The notes under the pieces are model-generated. The model saw only the letters and a program-made list of their open reading frames with translations, made no database searches and was not told where the DNA came from. From positions 61,816,765-61,880,764 of the forward strand of contig CM060890.1 of the NCBI GenBank assembly GCA_030762935.1: a stretch of 64,000 nucleotides of DNA. The letters are read 5' to 3'. The position numbers and the translations under genes were made by a program. Of this stretch, positions 11,941 to 23,847 are shown piece by piece; position 1 is the stretch's first letter; each line of letters begins with the position of its first letter. Origin of the DNA: Hymenopus coronatus. Taxonomy: Eukaryota > Arthropoda > Insecta > Mantodea > Hymenopodidae.

Positions 11941-12808
11941 TTTTACTTTCTCTGTACGCACTATGTACATGGAGTATAGAGAATGTATTACACTCCACCA
12001 AAAAAGTCGATACCGAGATTTCACCGGAAATATATGTTTTAGGGTCCCCTGTATCCAAAAAAAGGTATTTTCAGAAAAAGGTCCGTATCTGTGTCCGTGT
12101 GTCCATGGACACGATAACTCAGAAACGAAAAGTCGGTAAAATACCAAACTTGGTATTTAAGTTTAGTATCTCCCAGGGATGCGACACGAAGATTTTGAGA
12201 AAAATACCCCCACCCCAAACTACCCTTTGCATGGAATTTCTTTCGAAAAGTTTGATTTTCTAAAAAATGGCTCTAAAGATTTTGATTAAAATATCGTATA
12301 TTAAAGTCATTTACCTGACAAATAAAATGTATATTTTGAATTTTCTGGGAATAGCCTCTGAAGACTACTTTATTCTGGATGAATTTTTCATAACTACTAA
12401 ACCGTAAGAGATGGACAAAAATTTAACACACAAAAAATGTAGAGCACGTTTAAACACAAAATTTATGTTATATACATTTTTTTCGTGGAGTTGATCGTTT
12501 TTGAGATATTCTTTTTCTTGGTTCCAGCTTTGAAAAACTTATACTTTTCTCATACAGGAATTTCTCAACTCCTGTCCATACAAATTAAGGAACATCAGTC
12601 TTATAGCAATCAGCTTTTGGCTTTCACTTTAACAACCTATGGTTCTCACTTATTTCGCTTGTACTTACAATGAAGCAAGAAATAAGACCATTTCTGCTAA
12701 TTTTTCTCGATTAGCATGAAATAAATGAAAGATAAGCTTATTAACAATAATAATTTACAGAGATCTAGAGAAATTCATGTGAATGGAGCACATCAGATTT
12801 TTTTTTTT
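11941..12808 (+). repeat. Rep-A copy, full length
   Basis: One of the best copies. It begins ttttactttctctgtacgca and ends agaaattcatgtgaatggag, then cacatcag and a T-run of about ten. It retains aaaataccaaacttggta and gatgcgacacgaagattttg. T-runs lie at both edges. No sustained frame in any direction. Confidence 0.92.
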
Positions 12809-13579
12809 AAATTAGAAACTATGATAAATATGTTATACCTATAAACTTCTTGATTTGTATACTAAGCAACCTTAGGAACGTTTTCACTTTCTATGTGGCT
12901 TTTAATCATTACACTTACATATAGTAGAAATACATTAAAAACAATTAAGATATAGGTTTCCTCTACAACGATTTGATATATTAGGCTCACGTACTTTTCC
13001 TTTATACCAATGCTGCGAACTTCTCCTGTGGACGCCCATTTTCCCGTCTGTCCTGTTGACAATACACATTTCATTGATCATGAAAATACAAATAAATGTA
13101 ATGGCACTTGTATCAAATTAGTTGAAGCTATTTTTAAGGAATTGTAACGTCGAAAAGTTTTTCATGCACAGGGTAGCTTACGATGGGAGAATTTTCATAA
13201 ACATTTTAATTCCTTCCTAGGAAAATTTTAACTTTAATTACAAGTTTGCTCAAATTAAATACTTCTGCAGCCGTACTAGAAACATTAATTTATTTTACTT
13301 CCAGCAGCTATATTGTTCTCAGCTACACATACACTCGTAGTATTACAAGCTCCATTCATTTGACTTTCTCCACCTATTCATACAGGTCTTCTGCACTAGA
13401 TTAAAATGTGATGGACAAATGTTTTAATAGCTGGTCAAAAGTGATGGTAACTGACGTTCTCTTTGCATAGGCGGTAGTAAAACACAGATAAACTAATGAC
13501 CATTTCTCCTTTGAGAAAATATAAGTGTTGAAACATTTAAACATTTAAACAATTAAAAAGGAACATCTCGGATATACAT
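12809..13579. other. Spacer with a weak Rep-A trace
   Basis: No gene was seen. The piece cgaaaagtttttcatgcaca at about 13152, then gggtagct, resembles the complement of a Rep-A block and may be an old reversed fragment. Confidence 0.35.
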
Positions 13580-13662
13580 TGGACAGATTGTGTGCTTTAC
13601 ATTTCTCATTTTGTGCAATAACATTTTGTCTATATTTTATGGTTTAGCAGTCCTGCAGAAGT
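13580..13662 (-). repeat. Old Rep-A fragment, reversed
   Basis: The plus strand reads ttgtgtgctttacatttct, then gcaataacattttgtctata and ttatggtttagcagt, complements of the Rep-A middle around its accgtaagagat block. Confidence 0.45.
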
Positions 13663-14509
13663 CAGCTTTTATAAGAAAGTATTTAAAGAAAGTCATGTGA
13701 CTGCTATAAATCTGACAATATCATTAATGATAGATGAAAATAAGTTGAGCTGCCAGCGAGAAAAGGAAACGCATATGAGACAAGGCCTATTACATCTCAG
13801 GCAGTTTCTGCTTAGCTATACAGTATGGCTAGAGTTTTCCCCTGCTAGGTTGGTTGACCCGCTATGCAAATGAAGTGAAGAAGTTGCCTACATATTAGGA
13901 ATTTAGGTTGCACTTGTTATTTGAATTTTGCAAGTCCGTTATAGTTTGGATAAACTTACGGATGCAGAAAGTTTCAGCGTTGCTTCATTGCAGCCTCTAA
14001 ACCCCCCCCCCCAAAAATGCAGGAACAAATTATTGACGATTTTACAATATAAGTAATAATCTGCACCGTAGTAAACTGAATTAAGGGATTAAGAACGTAT
14101 GCAGCGAAATATTAATAATAGTAATAAAGTAAAAATAGCAGAGGTTTCATATTTCTCAGCATATGGGCTATTATAACGCATTGACATTTATGTTCATAAA
14201 ATAAATACGTTTCAAATAGAAACTATTAAATTCAAAACCAATCCACAAAAAATCGTTTTCATAAATAAAAAGTAATGAGTCACTATTGCGTACATTTCTC
14301 AAGGTTTACAATAAAAATATTATTTTCCAAGTTTTACTTAAAGGAGTCATGTTTACTCACATAATACCAGAAGTATCAAATAGATTAGTAAGTAAAAATG
14401 AACAATATCTCAATTATAAAATCGGGAACAAAATTGCATCCCATGTATACCAGGAGGAAAATAATGAATATTTCAGCCAGTTTTTCACTGACCAATTTTA
14501 ACTTAAAAG
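13663..14509. other. Spacer, nothing recognised
   Basis: AT-rich with a short C-run near 14001-14011. Overlapping open frames at 14286-14585 on opposite strands have no recognisable features. Confidence 0.35.
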
Positions 14510-14585
14510 AGCCCCGTTGAGTTCTGCAGCTCTTCACGAAGATATATCTTCTCACGAGGCAGTTCAGCCACTTGGTATGAATCAT
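14510..14585 (+). repeat. Short dispersed repeat, copy 2
   Basis: Begins agccccgttgagttctgcag and ends near cacttggtatgaatca, matching the start and end of 5819-5910. The central part is poorly conserved. Confidence 0.5.
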
Positions 14586-15194
14586 GTCAGAAGGCTTTAA
14601 ATAGGATCATCACTGGTTATTTGAAAAATAATCCCTTTCCTTATATTAACACATTTTTAAACAGTAGATGTAATTTTAAAGTTTTAAATTTTTATACAGA
14701 CTATAATTTAATTAGCAGCACATATTATATATTTTGGGCATATCTTGGCACTGTTAGATTTAATTGGACTGTATGTTGCAAACTATTAAACTATTGATTT
14801 TACAACTATTCAAAACCTAATTCTATATACATACTCTATTAATCTGTTTCAAAATCGGAAAGAATTTTGTTAAAACATTCAATATCCATAAAGTTTTCGT
14901 TTGATATATGTTAGATTAAACAATAATCACAGCTCCTTAGAATATATCCAGTTTAACAAATTAGAGAAACTCTTCACATTTAAAAATGTTTATAAACTAA
15001 AAATCGTGGACTGTATGATGGGGCATCTAAGGACCATCTAATTATAATGGGTCATTTAGTATACCCTACACGCAGATTCCAACAATGAGAAAAATATTTC
15101 TAACACAGTTATTTATTTTTCAAACGTAACAGTGGACACTTGACTTAAATAACTTAATAGGTTTTAAATGTTAGTGCTCTTAACTTACAATGTT

Positions 15195-15486
15195 GCACTC
15201 CGTGGTGTAATGGTTACCATGCTAACTTCATATACCCAAGGTCGCGGGTTCAAACCCGGCGAAGGCCGATGGATTTTTTCGGGCTTAAACATCCGTAGCA
15301 TGGCTTCCTTCGGAAGGGAAGTAAAGCCGTTGGTCCCGTGTCGTAGATTTACGGCACGTAAAAGAACGTCAAACCTGATGGAGAGGCCTCTGAGAAAATT
15401 AAGCGGTCTTTTACGCCCAGAATAGAATGGGACGCTGAGATCCACAGCAGTTAAAGAGCGTCCATAAATAACACGCCATTTCCATT
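15195..15486 (+). mobile_element. SINE with tRNA-like head and target duplication (SINE-T)
   Basis: The head reads ctccgtggtgtaatggttac (A box) and, downstream, tcgcgggttcaaacccggcg (perfect B box). The body contains ttccttcggaagggaagtaa, cgtgtcgtagatttacggca and gagaggcctctgag. Near-matching 17-base flanks at 15178-15194 and 15487-15503 (tcttaacttacaatgtt against tcttaagttacaagatt, three differences) look like a target-site duplication. The open frames of about 85 codons on both strands here are incidental to the GC-rich SINE. A second copy lies at 45340. Confidence 0.88.
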
Positions 15487-15503
15487 TCTTAAGTTACAAG
15501 ATT

Positions 15504-18500
15504 GTAGACCAATTTAGAAACGCTTAAATAATTACTTAGATTCTCAGTGTAATTTATATATGATAATTAGTTTTAATCAAAGCACAGGACATATCTGTTA
15601 TTCATTTAGATTATTTTAGAGCACTTCAACCGATTGGCAAACTACAGCTATACCGCACCTGTCAACCTTGACATTAATTCTTGAGCAGAACTATATAAAA
15701 GCACATCACCACCAGTACCATCGGACAGACGATCTTAATTAAATAAACCATTTGACGCTACGGTGTTACTAAGGACCTTGGCTGCTTAACCGACTGCCGA
15801 CCTCACGCCCACTTACACGCGGAAAAAGTGGGTGATCATCAATACAGATACGGGTAGGTGATGTAGTCCATATCACGCATCCTCGAGTCTGCGAAGCTTG
15901 AATCGCTGAACATTTGTAGCTCCTTATTTTTCTTATGATACTAAGTGGACATCGGTTTTATGCTTGGGCCTTAACACGAGTGTATTCCGAAACCGGAAAC
16001 GCTCTAGCCCACATCACCATAGTACGAGGCACAGTGGTTATTTAGTTACATAAAGTGAAACTAGGCTTATACTGCATTCAGTATCAGATGTAGTGGATTG
16101 TTACTCTCATAAAATTGGGGGCTCAAAATGGGAAGAAATAAGGAATAATAAGGACTAGGTGTCATACTTCTCCAAAATTTTTGCTCATCTATTACAATAG
16201 GTCAGCAGTAATTTTTAATAATATTTTTCAAAGTTAAACTACAGTAACTGATTAATGGCCAAATTTTTTGCAGTTTATGGTCAACAGTTCAATGCTGATA
16301 TTAAGGTAACCATTCCTGGCTAAAGTCTATCAAATAAGAATGATCATGCTCGCCTCTTGATACGAGATAGTGCATCTATCTCACACTTAAGAGCTCTTGT
16401 GCTCGAATCTCTCTTAGGTTGTTATATACGGATAATGGCTTTTTTTTATTTCAATTTTTTCCCCTTGTCCTGAAAGGGGAAATATCGAGTAACCGAAAAG
16501 TGTATGGGCTCCGAGCTCATGTGAGCATAATTTATTAATTTCATTCATTATCTGATTAACTTTCCTTTATCTATTAAGTCTAACTGAAAAATATACTGAC
16601 AGAGTTGAATAGAAAATTCAAATTTGAAAGTTAATTTAACAAAAAAGTTTCCAGAATTAATTACTACTGTAGAGAAAGAAGTACAAATGCGACACTTCAT
16701 TTATTCCAGTTAATTTTTTTAAAATGTTTGTTAAGTTACATTACAATGCGAACTTCAGCTCTGTGAATTTAAAATAGGCTATAAATAGCACTTTCAGTTA
16801 GTTAGCTGGGTATAGTTCCACATTACCAAATTTTGAAACCTTATTTAACATCCAAGAGTTTTAGAGCAAATAATGTTCCTCAGCTGCACCAGTTTTATGA
16901 ATTAATAAAATGTTCTTTGATATGAGCAACTCGTGGTGAATCCTATGTGTAATGCATGTGTTTGCCTTCCACCGCGTTGCCACTATCCCGACTGAATCTG
17001 GCTTGAAACCTTTATGAATCGCATCCATAATTCATTGCCTACACATGTCGGAGAGAGAGAAATTAAATACTTGTTAGTGTATCTGAGTACAACACACTAC
17101 ACTGCCACATGCTGTATTTGTAACAACATTTCCACCGTTCCGCTCGAAATGTACTGCAATATGGTTTCTTCGCAATAATCATCTCTTCCTTCACTGTTTT
17201 TGTTTCGTCTGGATCACAGTCCGTACAGATAATTATGGCATGTGTAAACAGTTTTTGTTTATACGAATCCTTGCTTTGGTTTGTACTGATCTGAAATAAC
17301 CAAAGCAACAAACAAGGCTAACAAAATCAGAGCTGTGCAATAATGTGCAAAGAACTTGGCACGTTATTCCTTTGCCTCCAAAAGGTTCCTGCATTTAGAT
17401 TGCCAACCTTTGATTCCATTTAACCAATATAATTTCGCTGTGCAGCTGGTCTGGAAAAAAGAAAATAAGAGATATAAAATGACTCTATAAACATCAATTC
17501 GAAAAAGGAGTGTTTCGGATACCGCCTTTATGAAATCTTTTCATTAAATTGGTACACAAAGACTTAATTAATTTATCAATGTTTGCATGTCTTGTTAAAT
17601 GAATAAAATAAGGTATTAATTGAAAGCTTTCATCAATGACACTATTTTAGGTGTTTATTGTATTGTACTTCGTTACTTCGCCAAAATTTAATAAACAATT
17701 ACCTTAAAGATATTAGGTTATTGAGATCACACACAACTAGCTCGCAACGCTAAGTTTCAGCAGTTTGTCCAGATATTTTCAAACGCAATCCTCAAGATGC
17801 AAAAGTGTCCTCGATGGCAAATGGTGCGGCGAGATTAGTAAGTGTTAAAATAAAAATCGAGTTCCATTATATGCTACAGTTAATATGCGTCAGTATACCT
17901 ATATACAAATCCTTAAAAGAAATATATAAAATATGGTGTGGCTTAAAATTCAAAACAAAGTCTGCAGTCCATTGGTATCAGTAAATGAATCTTCACTCTT
18001 CAAACTTTGAACTTGGACCGAAACGGGTGGCAAAACTCCTTAGAGCATATATTTGTGAGCAGGTGGTCCGATGTTCCTCCACCGCCAAAACCACCTCTGT
18101 GACCTTGTTTCTCCCTTTTTCTCAGTCTTCATAATGCCAAATGGCGTGAAAATACCTTTAATAAAACATTTAGAAATTCCACTGTACTTAACTATTTATT
18201 ATTTCATGTGGTGCCGTATGTAGTAAGAAATTAAGTTATCAGCTGTAAGAAGGAGTCCAGGACAAATACTGTTATTTATTTATCTCTCAACATCCCAATA
18301 AAAGGATATGGGACATCTGTCATAAAATTCCTTATTTCGAGATAACAGATTAAACATTCGAACAGTAAACAGTGTCAATGTGATAATCTTGTGATTAGTA
18401 TTGCGAATTCAGTTTTTATAACTTGGTATTCTAATATTTAGAGCACTTTTATAGGAAAAATGGTATGGAAAAGTGTGTTTCCGAAAGTCATAGTTGTAAC

Positions 18501-19459
18501 GTCTGCATATATTTATTAATGAAACATAGAAATAAGAGAATTTTGAAGCATTGTAAGCATTTAACAGTAAACATCAATGAACAAATACTGACTTGGTATC
18601 ATCTTCACTTATCCATTTTTACTATTGAGTGTTAAACTGCCTATTTTATGTAGAAGCTTTGAACTATTAAGAAAACCACGAGGGTAACACATTGCAAAAT
18701 GAACAGCTTCTATTAGTATCAAGCCGCTGTGCACGAATTCTCTCTTTAAAGCGGTAGTTTGAAGCACTATAAAAGATTTCTGGTGAAGTCAAAGGAATTC
18801 TTCCACTGCAGTGTGCCAAAAGTAATTAATATTTACAGAATTGAAACTTCAGATAGCACATTTTAAATTACACATTATGTTGTCAACCAGAATTTCATTC
18901 CATTGCCCCTCTTAGGTATTGGAGGAAAAAATACTCATTCGTAACATAAGATTAAAGCTACAGTAAAATATTACGTTCACTTTATCAACACATATATCAT
19001 CCTAAAATAACGAATGAAACTGTTTAAGTTATTATTGGATTTTACAAGTTTTCAAAGTATAGCCAGACTCCTATTACTCTAATGAGGATGCTGATGTCTT
19101 CAAAAGGTTGTAACGACACTAAAATAGCAATTATAAACGGCAAGTTAGAAATGCCGATGCTGTTGGTTGCCATGCTGAGCTTATTAAAACTTCAGAGGCA
19201 AGGTAAAAATATATTCTACGTAATAAAGTATAAATTCTGAAGAATCTAAAATTATTATAGAATCTATATTGTTGGAATGACATTTCCGAGAATATTTTAC
19301 CGCTGTTTCCCAAATATTAAATAATTAACTTTTCACGATAAAGAAATATACCGCTTCTTAAGCAGAGATTAAATACATATACTGCTTAAAGTATATTTAA
19401 TTCTTTAGAATGACCATATATTTTTTTAAGTTTTCAGTATATTTTAATGCATATTTTGT
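15504..19459. other. Long AT-rich stretch without recognised genes or repeats
   Basis: This is the longest part of the window without a Rep-A copy. It holds only short open frames of up to 82 codons (17063-17311 on the reverse strand) with no domain. A weak tRNA-like piece lies near 16345-16430. It may include unique host sequence, but nothing marks exons. Confidence 0.4.
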
Positions 19460-19502
19460 GCACGTGGTATAGTATCAGGTAAAGAAAACCTATATCACGT
19501 GC
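19460..19502. repeat. Inverted repeat hairpin
   Basis: The arms gcacgtggtatag and ctatatcacgtgc are complementary over 13 bases with one mismatch around a 17-base loop. It lies in AT-rich spacer. Both arms contain the E-box-like palindrome CACGTG. Confidence 0.6.
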
Positions 19503-19730
19503 TCCTAATATAAAAGGTACTAATCAACTATCAAAACCTCTGGGAAATGTAATGTTAATTCATTTTGTTTACTACAATGTTAAAATACACTTTACATTTA
19601 ATTTTTGATCTATTTGTATATTATTATTATTGTTATTATTATTATAGATTTAATTTCCATATAACCTTATACTTTATACCTAGAATATAATAACGAGACA
19701 ACATAACTTAGTAAAATATTCAAATGCGCG

Positions 19731-20635
19731 TTTTCACTTCCTCTACACGTTCTGTATATATAGTGTATAGAGAAAGTGTTGTATTGCATCTAAAAATTCG
19801 ATACCGAGATTTCACAGGAAATAATGTTTCATGACCCCTGAATCCCAACAGTACATTTTTAGAAAAATATAAAATATCCCTGTCTGTCTGTGCATCTGTG
19901 TGTGGGGGGGCAGCATAGCTCAAAAACAAAAAAGTCACTAAAGTACCAAACTTGGTATTCAAGTCGAGTATCTTCCAAAGATGCGATACGAAGATTTTCA
20001 AGAAAATCTCCCCACCACCTCTTACCCATAACATGGCATATTTTTGGAAAGTTCTGATTTTCTCAAAAGAGGCTAAGTATAAGGTGTTTTTTTTTTTGCT
20101 TTTTGTGGCAAACAAAATGTATCTCTTGAATTTTATGTGAATAGCCTCTGAAGAACTCTTCATTGTGTACGATTCTTGTGTAACCGGCAAACTGTAAGAG
20201 ATATACCAAAACTTACTACACAGAAGTGTAGCTCTTATGTGTGTGTGTGTGTTTGTGTGTATGTGTGCGTGTATAATTTTTTTGCACAGTTTATCGTTTT
20301 AGAGATATTCTGGATTATTGGTTTCAATTTTAGCCACATAAATCTTTCTCAAACGGGATGACATATTTCTCCGCGTTTCTCTTTTGTTTACCCTGGCATG
20401 CAGAGAGATTGGAATTTCAATTGTTTCATAGCGACCAGCTTTTAAAGGACGAGACTATCGCTTTAGACTGTGCACTTTCTTATTTCCCTTTTACTTACAA
20501 GGATCCAGTAATAAGACTAATTCTGCTTATGCTTATCTTGATTAGAATGGTTCATAAAACAGATCAATCTTCTGAATAAAAGAGTTGTTTGCCGAACAGT
20601 TAGAGGACATCATGTGAATGAAACACATATTTTTT
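19731..20635 (+). repeat. Rep-A copy, full length
   Basis: It starts tttcacttcctctacacgtt and ends aggacatcatgtgaatgaaa and a T-run. An internal (GT)n tract lies at 20237-20271, in the late part rather than the usual early position. The 3' cassette is a variant with gttgtttgccgaacagttag, a short stem-loop. Open frames of up to 156 codons across this copy are accidental. Confidence 0.9.
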
Positions 20636-20640
20636 CGATT

Positions 20641-20783
20641 CTAGTAACAAGTGACCAAGTAATAGGTACAATTTCTAATGTGTATCTCGATTATCATGAA
20701 GTAGATAGAAGAATAAGCTTTTTAACAATAATTTGTTACAGAAATGAAGAGAAAGTCATGTGAATGGAACACATTAGATTTTT
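20641..20783 (+). repeat. Rep-A 3' end duplicate
   Basis: Directly after the previous copy, a second 3' end begins near acaagtgaccaagtaatagg and runs through tatctcgattatcatgaagt to gagaaagtcatgtgaatgga. It carries the other 3' cassette (aacaataatttgttacagaa), so it is not a simple copy of its neighbour. Confidence 0.85.
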
Positions 20784-21053
20784 ATCATTAAGGATAGAAT
20801 ATTGGAGACAGATAGAGGGCCTATCAATTACGAATATACGTACATACATAGAACCAGTCCTATATGGGTTACCCCATATCTAAACTGCTCATATAGGACA
20901 ACATTTTTCCACAATATATGGTAATAATGTATTTTGTTGGACACTGTAATCTACGTATATTGAGAGCAAATGAAACTGACGATAATTTTGATATCTTGTT
21001 GCATTACAGAAAACCTATTGTTCAAATGTTAAAATTTTTAGTTTCCGTAAATG
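20784..21053. other. Spacer, nothing recognised
   Basis: Short AT-rich spacer between a Rep-A 3' end and a LINE tail, with no recognisable element. Confidence 0.4.
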
Positions 21054-21990
21054 AATGACTGAATGAATAAGTGTATTTATTATCATAGCAATATCATACA
21101 TAGAATTTCAACAGTCGCACGGGTCCACAGACCGTACGTGCATTTGTAATACATTACAAGCAATATTAAAACAACAACCACAACAAAGAATTAAAAGAGT
21201 AAACACGAAAATAAAAAGACAAACGAAATACACAGTCAAAAGCAATATTAAACAACAATAAAAATTAAGAGTGAATCCGAAAATAAAGATACAAAGATAT
21301 TCAAATATAGCAATTTAATTTTACAGCACAGAGTACACCTTCATAAATCCACCCTCTTATAATAGATAATTACACTTAAAAGACATATATACACATAATA
21401 TATACAACCCTAGCACAACAGTGTCCTATGACATAATATATATGTATGTAGAACAATGTAGTCACTTTTATTTAGTTAATCTTATCCCCCCCCTCCTTTC
21501 TCTATTGGCAGCCTCCTCAGATCTCAGTTGTCTTGCCTTAAGTATAAATTTACCTAGCCGTCCATGTTTTCCGTGCCTGCCAGTAGCGTCCAACATGCTT
21601 CTATCCCTACATTCGCAGTGGTAAAAAATCGCGGCAAATATTTTTCCCGCCATTCCTCCGTACCCGTACATCTTGCCAAGATGTGAGTCCACGACTCTTC
21701 CTCCTCGCAAATGGAGGATTCTCGTACCATTCTCATCAGAAATGTTCGTGCTCCTCCATGCTCCTAGTCTAATCCACGCGAGCCCCTATCTAATGAGTTT
21801 GGTACCTATTTTGATGTATTGCTCCATACCCCACTCCGATTTCAGCCCAGACTGTACTTCTAATGACACCTTCTCTGTGCATCCCGCAATTATTTGCTGT
21901 CTGTCAATATCACAGAGACGTTTCTTAATATTTGGGTTTATCGCCCACTCACAACGAAGTCAAAATATCACAAATTACGACTTGAGGTAA
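21054..21990 (-). mobile_element. 5'-truncated non-LTR retrotransposon, copy 1
   Basis: The element reads on the reverse strand. Its 3' end lies at about 21054 with a tail of ttcattcag-like units, preceded by caataaatacactt-type sequence. Next comes a 3' UTR with two tandem units of about 95 bases, then the C-terminal coding part described separately. A conserved stem-loop (acggtctgtggacccgt on the coding strand) lies just before the tail. Copies 2 and 3 at 43944 and 35484 share the tail, stem-loop and tandem units. The 5' edge near 21990 is where coding similarity fades. Confidence 0.8.
21480..21980 (-). pseudogene. LINE ORF2 C-terminal remnant
   Basis: Reading down from 21980: WAINPNIKKRLCDIDRQQII, then SEWGMEQYIKIGTKLIR, AWIRLGAWRSTNISDENGTR, CEEEESWTHILARC, then WREKYLPRFFTTANVG and LAGTENMDG, with a frameshift into LGKFILKARQLRSEEAANRE. 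The C...HILARC spacing resembles the Cys/His zinc-knuckle that often closes ORF2 of non-LTR elements. The reverse transcriptase and endonuclease parts are absent. Comparison with copy 2 (which reads straight through to TKQK and stop) shows that the frameshift at the end is specific to this copy. A stop also interrupts the frame after KLIR. Family within the non-LTR elements is not assigned. Confidence 0.7.
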
Positions 21991-22145
21991 CTTCGTTTCT
22001 GTTTCCTCATTGGTTTCCAAGATGCTACCGCTATTTAACATTATAAACCAAAGTACATGCGAACGTATTTATACTTGCTCTTCCCAAGTAAAGTTCACAT
22101 ACGTATATTTGTTATATATTTATAGCACTTACATGAAAATAAAAC

Positions 22146-23004
22146 TTTATTTTCTCTACACGTACTTTGTACATAGTATATAGAGAAGGTATTGCATGTC
22201 ACCCAAAAATTTGATACCGAAGTTACGGAAATAGACGTTTTAGAGTTCCCTAAATCTGGAAAAAAACATTTTTAGAAAAAGGTTCGTGTGTGACCGTATG
22301 TCCGTTTGTCAGTGTGTTTGAGAACAGGATAACTCAAAAACGAAAAGTCGGTAAAAATACCAAACTTGATATATAAGCTTCATGTATCCCAAGGAGGCGA
22401 AACGAAGATTTTTGGGGAAAATCCCTCATCCCATAATATATATGAAAAAATGTACGAGCATTTTGATTTTCTTAAAAATTGCTTTAACAATTTTGATTAA
22501 AATACTGTATATTAGATATATTTACACAACAAATAAAATGTACATATGAATTTTCCAGGAATAGATTCTGAAGACTCCATTCTTGATGAATTTTTCTGGA
22601 TTTTTCATTAGTAAACCGTAAGAGATAGAAAAATACTTACTAGGCAAAAACTATGGATCTGGTTGAAACACACAATTTATGTCATATATATTTCTTCATG
22701 GAGTTGGCCATTTTTGAAATATTCCTTGTTATTAGTTTCAGTTTTAAAATACTTTAGCTTTTCACATACAGAAATTTGTCAACTCTGGCAATGCAAATAA
22801 ATGGACTTTATCTACATGGCAACTAGTTTTAAAAAGTCTTGACTATCGTTTTGTTCTATGTATCCCAATGTTTGCCTTTTACTAATAAGAAAGCATTTCT
22901 GCTAACGCTTATCTCGATCAGCATTAAGTAGACAGAAGAATAAGGACTTTAACAATAATTTCTTATGGAACTGTAGAGAAAGGCATGTGAATTAAATACA
23001 ACAT
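22146..23004 (+). repeat. Rep-A copy, tandem unit 1
   Basis: Starts tttattttctctacacgtac and ends tgtagagaaaggcatgtgaa. Mid-part decayed. Its 3' end meets the 5' end of the next copy within a few bases, giving a head-to-tail dimer. Confidence 0.9.
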
Positions 23005-23005
23005 A

Positions 23006-23847
23006 TTACTTTCTCTGTACGTAATATGTGTATAGTGTATAGTGCACCCAAAATTTGATACCGAGATTTCACTGGAAATACACGATTTTATACTCCCTGA
23101 ATCCAAAAAGAGCCTCTTTAGAAAAATGTCCGTGTGTCTGTTTGTGTGTGTGTGGGGGGGGAGACAGTATAGCTCAAAAACGAAAAGACTATTAAATACC
23201 AAACGTGGTATTTAAGTCCAGTACCTTCCAAGAATGCGACACGAAGATTTTCAAGAAAATTCCTCCATCCTCAACTATCTATCTCTTATATTTAAGACAT
23301 TTTAATGACAAATAAAATGTATATCTTCAATTTTCTGGGATGAATTTTGCAGAATTTTGCACAACTCATAAACCGTAAGAGATATGCAAAAACTCGTTAA
23401 AACGTGCAATTTATATTATATACATTTTTTTTGGAGTTGACCATTTTGGGAAATTCCATATTATTGGTTTTAGCTTTAACTTTTCTCTTATGGGAATTTG
23501 TCAACTCCTGTATTGGATTGGTAGAGGAGGGAGTAAAATTAAACAAAAAGCCCTTCGTCCCAAAAAAAGAATTTTTGCCCAAAATTCAAACTTTTAAGAA
23601 CAAATGAAAACCACAGAAACAATGGTACTTCAATGACATAGCAACCAGCTTTTGAAACATTTGACCATCGATTTAGCCTATGGTGCTCCCTTATTTCCTT
23701 TTTATTTACAAGGAAACAAATAATTACACCCTTTCTGCAAATTTTTTTCTCGATTAGTATTAAGGAAATAGAAGAAGTAAGCTTCATAACAATAATTTAT
23801 CGTAGGGATTTAGAGAAAGTCATGTGAATGGAACATATCAGATTTTT
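23006..23847 (+). repeat. Rep-A copy, tandem unit 2
   Basis: Starts ttactttctctgtacgtaat and ends gagaaagtcatgtgaatgga plus a T-run. A deletion removes about 60 bases near 23275, and an extra stretch of about 110 bases (23520-23630) containing ccaaaaaaagaatttttgcc is not seen in other copies. A run of G lies at 23154-23161, next to the tgtgtg segment. Confidence 0.9.

Noticed and set aside
15168..15445. Two opposite 85-codon frames
   Set aside because: They overlap a SINE with tRNA-like head and target duplication, which explains the GC content and the lack of stops.
16345..16430. tRNA-like sequence
   Set aside because: Only a weak B-box-like gtgctcgaatctctc is present. No second copy and no stems, so not called.
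19720..20190. A 156-codon open frame on the reverse strand
   Set aside because: It lies wholly inside a Rep-A copy, and the same region in other copies has stops. The frame is accidental.
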